From assembly GCA_028554755.1 (NCBI GenBank), contig JAPTOF010000011.1, forward strand, positions 3,748,501 to 3,812,500: DNA of 64,000 nt. The letters are read 5' to 3'. Numbering within the stretch: position 1 is the stretch's first letter; each line of letters begins with the position of its first letter. Source of the DNA: Cordia subcordata. Its lineage: Eukaryota > Streptophyta > Magnoliopsida > Boraginales > Cordiaceae. The notes beneath the pieces are model-generated. The model was not told the origin of the DNA, did not search any database, and saw nothing but the letters and a program-made list of their open reading frames with translations. Below, piece after piece: positions 55,289-64,000 of the stretch. Made by a program: the position numbers and the translations under genes.

Positions 55289-57604
55289 TCAACACAAGAA
55301 ATGACAGACTATAAAAAAACAATTTTCCTTATCACCTGCTCTATACTTAGTGGCAAATTTAGCACCCCAAATCTTTGTTTTTAAATTCCTAACTGTAAAC
55401 TCAATGATCCCTATCCTATAATGAATCATCGCATCCACAGTAGCTAAAAATGGTTTCCCTAAAAGGACAAGTGTTGTATTCTTAGTGTTATGACCTAGAT
55501 ACATCTCTAGAACAATGCAATACACAGGATAGTAGAGCTTTCCAACTTTAATAGTAACATCTTCAACTATCCCTTGAGGTCTTCTCTTACTTCTATCAGC
55601 TAATTATAAAACCATACTAGTAGGCTTTAATGCCCTCGAAACCTAGATGTTTGTAAACTGAAAAAGGAATAAGATAGACACTAGAACCTAAATCAACCAA
55701 GGTATGGGCTACTGGGTGATTATTAATAGCACAAGAAATGGTGAAAGCTCTAGGATTGCTAAACTTAAGTGGAACGCCTGTAGTACAAATCTTACTCACT
55801 CTTTCAGTAAGCTTTACCTTCTCAGGTAGTAGGTGGTTTGTTTTTCCTTGTATACAAATCTCTAAAGAATTTGGCATACGACAGTATCTTCCTAATGGCC
55901 TTAACTAAAGGTAACATGACATTAATGTCCTTAAGAAGCTGTAAAATCCTTGATTCTTTATCATCCTCAACTTTCTTGGCCTCTCCATTGCTAAGGGAAA
56001 AGGAGCTCTAGGAATAACATCATGAGATTCAACCACGTGTTTCACTTCTTTATGTGGTGGATGAACACTTATCTCAATGCGATTTCTCTCTTTCTCCTCA
56101 ACTCTCTAGTTTTCTGTTTAAGCACAATAGTCTTTCCATCAAGACATGTTGTTTGAGGCCTAGCTCTCCTCATTGACTTTCCCACCTAATTATCTATAAC
56201 CTTACCACTTCTCAAGGTCGTGATGGCCTTAGCCTGTGTATAATCATTCAGAGAAAGGCTAGAAGTACCACAAGGATCTCTAGGACTCGGCTCAAGACAA
56301 ATAGGTAGCTTCCTTGGGTCTTTATGATAAAATTGTTTAGCGAGATGTCCTAATTGAGTCTTTAAGTCCCTTATCACAATCTAAAACATCTACTGTTGGG
56401 CTTGTATCATCTCAGTAAGTAAATCAAACCCACGATCAACTATAGGCTGAACTAGCAAAGTGGAACTAATAGGAGTAGATTGGAATGTTTGATGTGAAGA
56501 ACAATGTTTCTTAGGCTTAGAAATTACTTGATGAAGCCCTAAAGGACTAGGATGATTTTGGAATGAATAAGAAGAATTTATGTTGTTGCGAGACTACACA
56601 ATCTTGGAATAATCATGTTGCTCAAGTTCAGGTGGGTGAGAAAAAGTGGATGAACGACCTTGGAAGGCGAGAATGTGCTCTTGCATAAACTCGAGGAACT
56701 GGGGAGCAAGAAGGCTGCTATAGTGGTATGACTAGAGTCAGAGCATAAGGCACACACCTCTACAAGACTTGGATGATGAGGGCTAGATATACTAGAAGTG
56801 GATTTATGAGTGGATGTTGTACCTAGAGACATAAACTGGTTAAACTTCCTAGGGAGAGCTTTTACCTTAGCAGCTAAATCATAAGTCAAGTTGACCCCAA
56901 ACATACTAGTAAGAGTGTTATTCTTGGTTCCCTTCCTAACTCTCTCAAAATTGGTGTTCTAGAATGAGTCCGCAGCCATATCCTCTAATTTTGACCTTGT
57001 CTCCTTAGGTGTCAAGTCATAGAACCCCCCACCACTCAAAGCATTGATCGTTAACCTATGGTGTGAAGTTCAACCTTACTAGAAAAATTAGAGTAATTCA
57101 TGTAAATTATACCCATGATGTGGGCACTAGTGACAAAGCTCATTGAATCTTTCCAAAGTCTTGTGAAAGGGTTCTAACTCTCGTTGTGCAAATGTCATGA
57201 TCTCACCCTAACATTGTTCATCTTAGCTATGGGAAAGAATCTTTAAAGAAATTTAACTTGAAGGTCATCCCTGCTAGAGATTAACTCATGAGGTAAGGAC
57301 TTGAGCCATTGCTTAGCTTTATCTTCCAAAGAGAATGGAAACAATCTAAGCCTAACTTTTACAGAAGAGATGTCCCTAAAATAGATGGTAGAACATATCT
57401 CCAGAAACTCACCTATATGCGTATGAGGACTCTTATTACAACGCCCATAGAAAGATGGAAGCATCTGTAAGGTCTCGGGCTTAATCTTGAAGGTCGCATC
57501 TCTTAAGGTTGATAGTTGAATAGGACATGGGGTTGATAAGTATGGGGCCTAATATATTGCCTTAAGGTCTTAGCTTTAGGAGAATCGGGATTAGGATTAT
57601 CCAT
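55289..57604 (-). pseudogene. Gag and aspartic protease of element 2, disrupted
   Basis: ATG at about 57604 starts MDNPNPDSPKAKTLRQYI. At 57464-57243 a gag core is open: HIGEFLEICSTIYF, then VRLRLFPFSLEDKAKQWLKS, standard for Athila gag. A knuckle at about 56745-56790 reads CALCSDSSHTTIAA, its last cysteine lost. ITTLRSGKVIDN at about 56190-56225 is the usual gag-protease linker. Protease at 55877-55617: FTISCAINNHPVAHTLVDLG with DLGSS in the active-site position, then YLIPFSVYKHLG; LLGKPFLATVDAMI follows at about 55460. Stops and shifts separate all parts. Confidence 0.8.
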
Positions 57605-57897
57605 CTATACAAGAATGCAAAATAACCTAATTCTCTTTCAACACTTCAACCCTTGGAACTTCAATTCAACAAGCAACTAATCACCACAAACACCTAGATC
57701 CTAAGAAAAACACAAAACAAAGCACAAATATAAGAAGTAAATTAACAATATCAAAATAAGTAAAAGCAACAAATAATGAAAATAGATATGTACATGACAA
57801 ACAAACAAGTAAAGTATGTGCAACACATAACTAATGAAAAACACACAAAAAGAAAGAAACTAACAACCGTGCCTCCCCGACAACGCCGCCAAAAACT

Positions 57898-59492
57898 TGA
57901 TGTGTTTAAACCCGAAAGTGCACGGGTCTAGTGAAGTGAAACGTGCAAGTACAAGGTCGTTCTTTCTTAGGAAGGCTATCTAAGCGTGGTTCCTATGTGA
58001 AAGTGTGTCCTACAATAGCTACGTGTGATTCTACCTACTATTTTTTGGGGTTTTTGGATTGAGTGGAGCTCAAATGTAAACCTAAACTAAAAGACTCTAA
58101 AACTAAAAAGAAAGTGGAAGATTGGAAAAGGGAAAACAAGCTATAAAAATTGGGAATCAACTAGGTTTTAGGGTAATTTAAGGGTGAGGCTATTAATGGT
58201 TTGAAAACTTTACTTACGGGCATAGTTTACTAGCTTTATTACATTTAACTATTGGTGCAACCCTATCCCTAACTAATCTCAGTTAGAAGTATAGGTTTGT
58301 CCTAATTAGCTAGAGCTTTTGGGTCTAGTAACTAAGTCCATTAGGTGTTGATTAATTTCCTAATAGAAAGTATAACCTTTTAGTTTTGTTTCAATTAGAG
58401 ATTAGGTCACCTAGATAACTCAAGCAATAGTGGGTATCCTTTTAGCCATGTTTCATGCTAGAGGTCATTACCTACAATATTAAGGCCATTAATAGCACGA
58501 TTAACCAACACAAACGTAGTAAGAAGTAGGGCTCGTTGCATTAGCATGGATTAAGGCTAAGGTGCAGCCACTACTATTAGCATCTAAGCACAAATTACAC
58601 ACGTAGACTCATAGAGACATTTCATCAAACACCTTGACGTGTTTAATTCCTAACCTAAGAAATATAAGAACAAAGCATGTATATTTAACCATCAATGTCT
58701 CAAAACAAGTGTTAAGAGTCAACCCATTACAGTAATAGCAATCAACCCTAATTTAAAGCTAATCTAACATAGTATGAATAGGAATAAAGAGAAGAATGAA
58801 ATGCTCCTTCATTATCCGTGCTTGCTCTTTACAAATCTTGCTCTAAAGCTTCTAAATCCTTGTTTAATCCTTAATTCCAAGATTGTTTGTGGATGAAATT
58901 GATGTAGGATTGAGTGTGTGAGATAGGTAAGTAATGGAATTAGGGTTTGGTGTAATAAGTATGAAAGATAGGGTGAGATCTCCCAAAATAAAAGCAAAAA
59001 CTGGGTTTAAATAGCTGTTATGCGGTGTTTGCTTCTTGCCCCAATTGAGCCGCCAGCAAAATGGCATAGGGTGACTGGTTCAGAGAGTTACTCTCGGCCT
59101 CTGTCAATCATTTCTCTGATCGCCCTACCGGTCACTAACAGCTTTCGGCCTTTTGCTCCGTTTCGTGTCCAGCCTTTTCCTTTTGCCCCAAACTTCTTTC
59201 GAAAGCTTCCAAACCCATTTTTCTTGATCTTTTCATCCTCACAATCATCTTCAAGCTTCACCCATTCCATCTACATCCTCAATCAAGCTTTAACATCTCT
59301 CCAAATCTCACTTAAAACCCAAGATAAGTGCACTTTAGTGTAGTACTTGCTCTTTAAACTCAATTATGAACATTTGAAGCCTAATATACACAAATATGAT
59401 ATAAAGTTACACTAATGCACTTTATATAGTAAAAACACCTCAAAATAAGTATAGAAATACAATCCAAAGGCACACATAAAGCCAACACATCA
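57898..59492 (-). repeat. 5' LTR of Athila-type element 2
   Basis: About 1595 bp, minus-strand start TGATGTGTTGGC, end AAACACATCA. It is somewhat shorter than the 3' LTR. It includes 59030-59140 with decayed GGTCACC/GGTC motifs. Confidence 0.85.
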
Positions 59493-59565
59493 ATCTTCTA
59501 TAAAAGAGGTACATATAGACACAAAATTAAAGACCTAAACAAAACATCAGTAATTGTCCATTTAT

Positions 59566-59720
59566 CGGAGGAGATCCAGAAGTAGTTCACAAAGACCAGC
59601 CTCAATCACTGCTTGAATTTCATCATTTTTTCTATGAGAGAGAAACTACACTACAGCCTTTAACTCCTCACCGTCTCTTGAACAAAGAAGAATCCACAAT
59701 GTTGGATGTACCGCTTTAAT
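59566..59720 (-). pseudogene. Importin-alpha-like pseudogene copy 2, armadillo repeat 4-5 exon
   Basis: Starts after acceptor GCATCAG and reads IKAVHPTLWILLCSRDGEEL, then a stop, [18 protein letters not shown] and LLLDLLR. This parallels importin-alpha [45 protein letters not shown]. The downstream donor has been lost. It places the 5' part of copy 2 to the right of element 2, in the expected minus-strand order. Confidence 0.75.
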
Positions 59721-60186
59721 CTGATGCCGTTACCAAATATCTAAACTAACTTTTGTCATCATTAAAGCCAAAAACAAGCACACATATCAATTAAAAGCTT
59801 TTTCTTGTTAATTCGCTACAAGATTTTAGACTAGTACCTACACATTTTTTTAATGTTTAAAACAAGCAACTGAAAATGATAACTTGTATTTTAGTTATTG
59901 TTTTAAGCAACTTGTATTTTAGTTATTGTTTTAAGCATTATGTCTCCAACCATAGCAATAATATTAAATTTTCTATATTCAATTTCTTTTTAAAATAGTA
60001 AAAGATTTGTAATGCTTGAAACCAAAGCGAAAATAAATTTGAAGACTGAATCCCATTTTTTCCCTATGAGTTTTAATGTTAATGCCAACCTCTCCCACAA
60101 TCTTTTAGTTTTACTCATATTTCCCAAGCTTGCCAAACCTTATATTTAAAATCATTGTCATCTATTTTAAATTTATAGCCCAAAAA
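59721..60186. other. Spacer or intron, no supported gene
   Basis: AT-rich. Includes a tandem pair of 28 bp units (59881-59936, AACTTGTATTTTAGTTATTG). No further importin-alpha-like exon was found here. Confidence 0.4.
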
Positions 60187-60624
60187 GAAAACAAATGGGT
60201 ATGGTGCCAGCTGTTTTAGTATATTAAAGTAGATTTTTAAAAGTTTTCAACACATGTTATTGGCAAACCAGTGGAAAAGAAAGAATAGGATTACATGCAC
60301 CAAGATATAAAATGTACTGTTTGTATAATAAGGTATTTTACAAACTGTTAACTACATAAAGTTGCAGAATATTTTCATTTCTAGTATAAAGTTTTCTACG
60401 GTTTGTACAACATTTGTAAATGCTTAAAATCATCTTTTCTACATCTCGTATGCGACTAGCTAGGCACCCTGAAAGTTCCTGAATTCCTTGATCAAGTTGA
60501 ATCTGCTGCATGCGTCAAAAAGAGAGATATCACAAACATGTTTTGTCTTCATGAACTCATACCCATGAACTAGAGCCTACCCATGTTAGTTCTTGCTGAA
60601 GGCATATATTTGGATTTGGATTCA
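60187..60624. repeat. Segmental duplicate S2 (pairs with 23971-24432)
   Basis: See S1. It lies between the stop codon of the DUF4378 gene and the first surviving exon of importin-alpha-like copy 2. The shared blocks are in the same orientation as S1. Confidence 0.85.
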
Positions 60625-60818
60625 TTTGTAACGTGCATAGAAAAATCAATAGCGCTGAAATTTTACTATAGTTCTTCTATCTCCACATTGGACGCGAATT
60701 ATTTCATCGTAATTGTATTGTCAATTCACCACCATCAATCTCCCATGCAATGTTGTATATTTGGTGCTGTAAAGGAGACCAAAACCAATGATTGATCCTG
60801 CAGTAACCCCTGTTTCGT

Positions 60819-63343
60819 TCAAGGAGCAAGAAGATCAACCAAAAACTCATCAACTAAGCTACCTATCATAAGACTCTCCAATTGCAAGGCCATCTCTTCT
60901 TTCTCTTCCTCTAACTTGCTCCAGCTTACCGCTCTCTCCATCTCTCCAATATAAGTCTCCCTCTTGCGTTCCACCTCCCACTCAAATGACCCTTCATGTA
61001 CTCCACTCAACCAATTTTCTGCTAATCTTACGAGTTCCCTTTCATGCTGATCATTTTTCTGTTTTCCACTTGCTATCGAGAGCTCATACTTGAAAAAGTC
61101 GAACAAGAGAAGATTTTCCAAATGGAAGTCATAACTTGTTGCCAAGATCTTATCGTGAAGATGACCCAATAATCGCCTTGCCTTTTCTTCAGCTTCACTT
61201 ACATCTTCGTCTTCCTCTTGTCCATCACCAAAGCAGTCATATTCTTCTGCGGAGAACCGATGGTCAAGGTTGATCGGCTCCTGATGATCAACAAGGCTCT
61301 CGAATTCTTTAATTCTTTGCATATGCATGCATTTCCTCCCTGAAAATAGCCATGAATTCCCACCATTTCGTGCTTATTCTCACAATACATATAGAAAACA
61401 ACATACTAATTGCAGAAAATAGAAAAAAGAAAAAGAAAAAAGAAAACATGAGGAGAAAATATAAAAAAGAGTTGAACATAGTTGGAGCCACCATCAATGA
61501 TGGCTGTAGAAGAAAAATACTCATAAAAACTACATTATGAATTTTTGATCTCTCATAAATATAATAGCACCATCAATGATGGCTATAGAAGAAAAATACT
61601 CATAAAAACTACATTATGAATTCTTGATCTCTCATAAATATAATAGCAGGGCCTATTTATAGGACTCATAACTTGGAAAACAAGATAAGTAAGCTAGACT
61701 ATAACTTGGTGAGCAAGATAGGTGAGCTAGCTAGATTAATAACTTGGTGGGCAAGATTGATAAACTAGACTAATAAGGTAACTAGAATAACAAATAAATC
61801 AATTTGATCAATTACGTAATTTATACTATTGTCAAATCTAATATCATAAAATAAACAGATAAATTAATAATCAAAATATTCTTCAACACTAATCAATGAT
61901 TTTCACGTCGATAGGTTGACCATTTTCTTGGATTACGTTAGTTTTAAAGCAAGATTGAGACTTGAGACTTACTGTCCATATTGGCAAGGCTGCGATGGAA
62001 AGCCAAGATTGATTCTTCATCTCCTCGAAATGGAGAATCAAGGACTGAAACTGGCGTGTGCTGCTCGTACTCGTCTTCGATTGGCAAGTGCCTCTGTTGA
62101 CATTCATCGTATAAAATTTTAGATAATAAGAAAGAAAACGTCGAGCAGTTAAATCATTAGTGAAAATGATTACGGGAAAAAAAGAAAATACTACTAGTAA
62201 ATTTTGCAATTCTTTTTATTTGAACAAAACAACTATTTTACTTTAGCTTGATGCCAACTAAAGTCAAGGATCGTACATAATTGACGATTTGTGTAACAAT
62301 TTTTTATATTTTACAGTTGTTGGAGCAGAATAGATTCTTTATATATATATGACAAATATTTATAGGAGTAAAAAGAGTTGGATTCCCTTGTCATTTATTG
62401 ATGGTGTGCCACTGTGCCGGATTATTATAATTTAGAATTTCTCATAATTTCGTTTACTTTTTAAAATAAAGTATGATATCCTAAAAAAATTACATAGGTT
62501 CTATTCTAAGAAAATAAATAAAAATTTCTAAAACAATTTGAATAATATAAAAAATATCTAACGCACTTTAAACTATGAAATTAAAATCCGACCTATTTGA
62601 CCCATCAATAATTCAACCATGTATAAACAAAGCTTTAGGGGCCTACAAATCATCTACCTAAATCTGAAAAAGACGAAAGATCATGATAATTGACGCTACC
62701 TACGGACAAGATATATATAATTAAAGGTTACCTTGGAATCCATATGTATCGTTCTTGTCGTCTTCAAGTAGCCCTGACCGACACCCTCGTCAAGTAAATA
62801 ATGCTTAGTCATTTTCATCCCACTTTCGTCGAAGCAGCACTCATCAGTTTGACAACACCACGATGGAAAATCTTCCGCTGTAAAATCACTATCACACCAA
62901 CTTGAGCTCTTGCTAGTTGATGATGAACAATAAGCTGGAAGATCCAAGGGTGTAGATCTATCCTCCACCAAGTCTCTGAATGAACTCCACCGTAAGATAT
63001 CTTTGACTTTGACCTTCGTTGCCGAGACATGATCCTTCCTGCGCCCTGATAATTTACGCGAAATGCTTCTTGGTAAAATGGATGGAGGCTTAATATTGGA
63101 CGTGGCAAATGGGAAATATCTTAGTGCGTTGCTGACCATCACTGAGGCTTTCTGGATTGCAGAGATTGTGTTTGAAGCTGCCCTTGATCTGCTTCGTAGT
63201 AATCGAAAACCACCATTTGATGAACGTGAATGTGCTGCGTCATTATCATCTACGAGGAAGTCTTTGAGCAATTTTGGTCTGCGTTCGAATGATAAAGTGC
63301 TTCTGAGCTTTGAGTTTGCATGAAAACTGGATGGTATTGCCAT
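60819..63343 (-). CDS. DUF4378 (TRM-like) protein gene, three exons, apparently intact
   Basis: Exons on the minus strand: 62732-63343, 61973-62093, 60819-61339, giving 417 codons plus TGA. Introns are GT-AG (GTAACC...CAACAG, GTAAGT...TTTCAG) and phases join cleanly: exon 1 ends on a full codon, and exon 2 ends with A, completed by GG of exon 3 to Arg. Exon 1: MAIPSSFHANSKLRSTLSFE start, LLKDFL, basic stretches (RLLRSRSR, ISRKLSGRRK), DILRWSSFRDL, then a Ser/Cys-rich WCDSDFTAEDFPSWC. Exon 2: EQHTPVSVLDSPF. Exon 3: acidic linker, then the C-terminal DUF4378 region with LLLFDFFKYELS, ENWLSGVHEG, FEWEVERKRETYIGEMER and VDEFLVDLL. Related plant proteins include TRM family members linked to cortical microtubules and division-plane control; that role here is inference. 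No stops or frameshifts. Confidence 0.85.
61489..61646 (-). repeat. 79-bp tandem duplication in intron 2 of the DUF4378 gene
   Basis: Units 61489-61567 and 61568-61646 are nearly identical (CACCATCAATGATGGCT ... CTCATAAATATAATAG), differing at about two positions, so recent. It does not touch the splice sites. Confidence 0.9.
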
Positions 63344-63479
63344 TTGTTCGTGTATGTACTTATGACTTATAAGCTTTTCAATGTTTTGGAAAAGTTTTTG
63401 TTAAGGGATTTGAAAAAAAGTAGGTTTAGTTTTGCGGGTTTTGTTGTGAGTAGTTCGATAGAGTGATTACTGATAAGAC

Positions 63480-63487
63480 ATATATAA
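63480..63487 (-). promoter_or_regulatory. Probable TATA box of the DUF4378 gene
   Basis: Minus-strand TTATATAT, about 140 bp before the start codon and followed by a pyrimidine-tolerant leader without ATG in good context. Position fits a plant core promoter; not proven. Confidence 0.5.
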
Positions 63488-63489
63488 CG

Positions 63490-64000
63490 GGGACTATGAG
63501 AAAGTGACAGGCAGCTTCGGAACGGAGAGAAACAATGGATGTAGACAAAAAGACAAGACTCATGTAGAAGCATGGATGCTTCTAATTAACTTGGATACTA
63601 ATAAACAATTGAATGGCAATAATGGTGTTCGGAATGCACCAGTAATTTTTCCCTTTTTTGTTTGCTGGGTAAATAATGCCTAGCCTACTGTAATTTATTA
63701 AAAAGTGTACATTTAGTCCTTTAATTTTTAAAACATTCTGAGAGAGTCCTCTTGTTGTTTTAAAAAATGAAGTACACATGTCCTATTTCTTTAATTCCGT
63801 CAATTTTGATTGATGGAAATGCGAAAAGATTATTTTGCCCTTCATTCTAGGTGTTAACGGTGCACTTATGCCAAACTACAAGAAGGTACGATGCTATTTA
63901 TCTTTTTTATTTAATTGGAAATGTCAAATAATTAATAATTAATTCAATTAAATTATTAAATTAAATAACTAATTTAATTAATTAATATTAATTAATGGAA
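63490..64000. other. Upstream region of the DUF4378 gene, unassigned
   Basis: 63650-63860 contains GTGTACATTTAGTCCTTTAA and TTTTGCCCTTCATTC, phrases common in non-coding plant repeats, possibly an element continuing beyond the window. 63900-64000 is a TAATTAATT low-complexity run. Confidence 0.35.

Larger units (their letters stand above)
51160..59492 (-). mobile_element. Athila-type Ty3/gypsy element (element 2), gag and protease only
   Basis: Minus-strand element with LTRs 57898-59492 (5') and 51160-52913 (3'). A tRNA-Asp-type primer site at 57874-57891 (TGGCGGCGTTGTCGGGGA on the minus strand) precedes gag and protease remnants, but there is no reverse transcriptase, RNase H or integrase. 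Its 3' module matches that of element 1. Flanks ATCCA and ATCTT share three of five bases, a weak target duplication. It is inserted in the intron of importin-alpha-like copy 2 between repeats 5 and 6 and itself carries a MITE. Confidence 0.85.

Noticed and set aside
60477..60624. Possible extra importin-alpha-like exon in S2 (open stretch after ATGCAG on the minus strand)
   Set aside because: The reading shows no importin-alpha motif and is not conserved in S1.
61889..62209. 106-codon minus-strand frame between DUF4378 gene exons
   Set aside because: The spliced exon 2 (61973-62093) in a different frame continues the DUF4378 gene with correct splice sites and phase.
1..64000. CRISPR arrays, defence islands, prophage or biosynthetic gene cluster
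   Set aside because: No regularly spaced repeats, operons or bacterial-type genes; the sequence is plant nuclear DNA.

Overview
The window looks like nuclear DNA of a flowering plant, probably a dicot. It is AT-rich and crowded with Ty1/copia, Ty3/gypsy Athila-type, LINE L1, CACTA, hAT, Mutator-like and Tourist-like elements. It has GT-AG introns and a stretch resembling plastid trnV. I see no prokaryotic operon, CRISPR array or defence system. Nearly all open frames come from degraded transposons. The species cannot be named from sequence alone.

Layout from left to right. 1-9700: an old copia element (reverse transcriptase, RNase H, 3' LTR) split by an Athila-like non-autonomous element (948-8218). 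9701-12840: mostly unassigned DNA with a short plastid-like fragment at 12102-12270. 12840-23715: an antisense copia whose RNase H and reverse transcriptase halves are separated by a second copia (14801-20662) and a CACTA element (20670-23296). 24502-50985 and 59566-59720: minus-strand exons of importin-alpha-like (armadillo repeat) pseudogenes, scattered among a third copia (24869-29452), a solo LTR (29581-31363), a LINE (about 31690-42200, itself broken by an hAT, a MITE and a solo LTR), a Mutator-like element with a 10-bp target duplication (42777-44283), a truncated copia (about 45845-49620) and an Athila-type gag-protease element (51160-59492, minus strand). 60819-63343: the one convincing intact host gene, a three-exon minus-strand gene for a DUF4378 (TRM-like) protein.

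The organising story is a small array of importin-alpha-like genes next to the DUF4378 gene. It has been taken apart by repeated intronic insertions and at least one deletion. Splice sites and exon phases still line up across TE blocks of up to about 14 kb, which lets the order of events be read. The least familiar components are the Athila-like element at 948-8218, which has no polymerase but carries an orphan reading frame with two tandem CCHC knuckles, and a GGTCGACC-rich motif that recurs in unrelated retrotransposon families.
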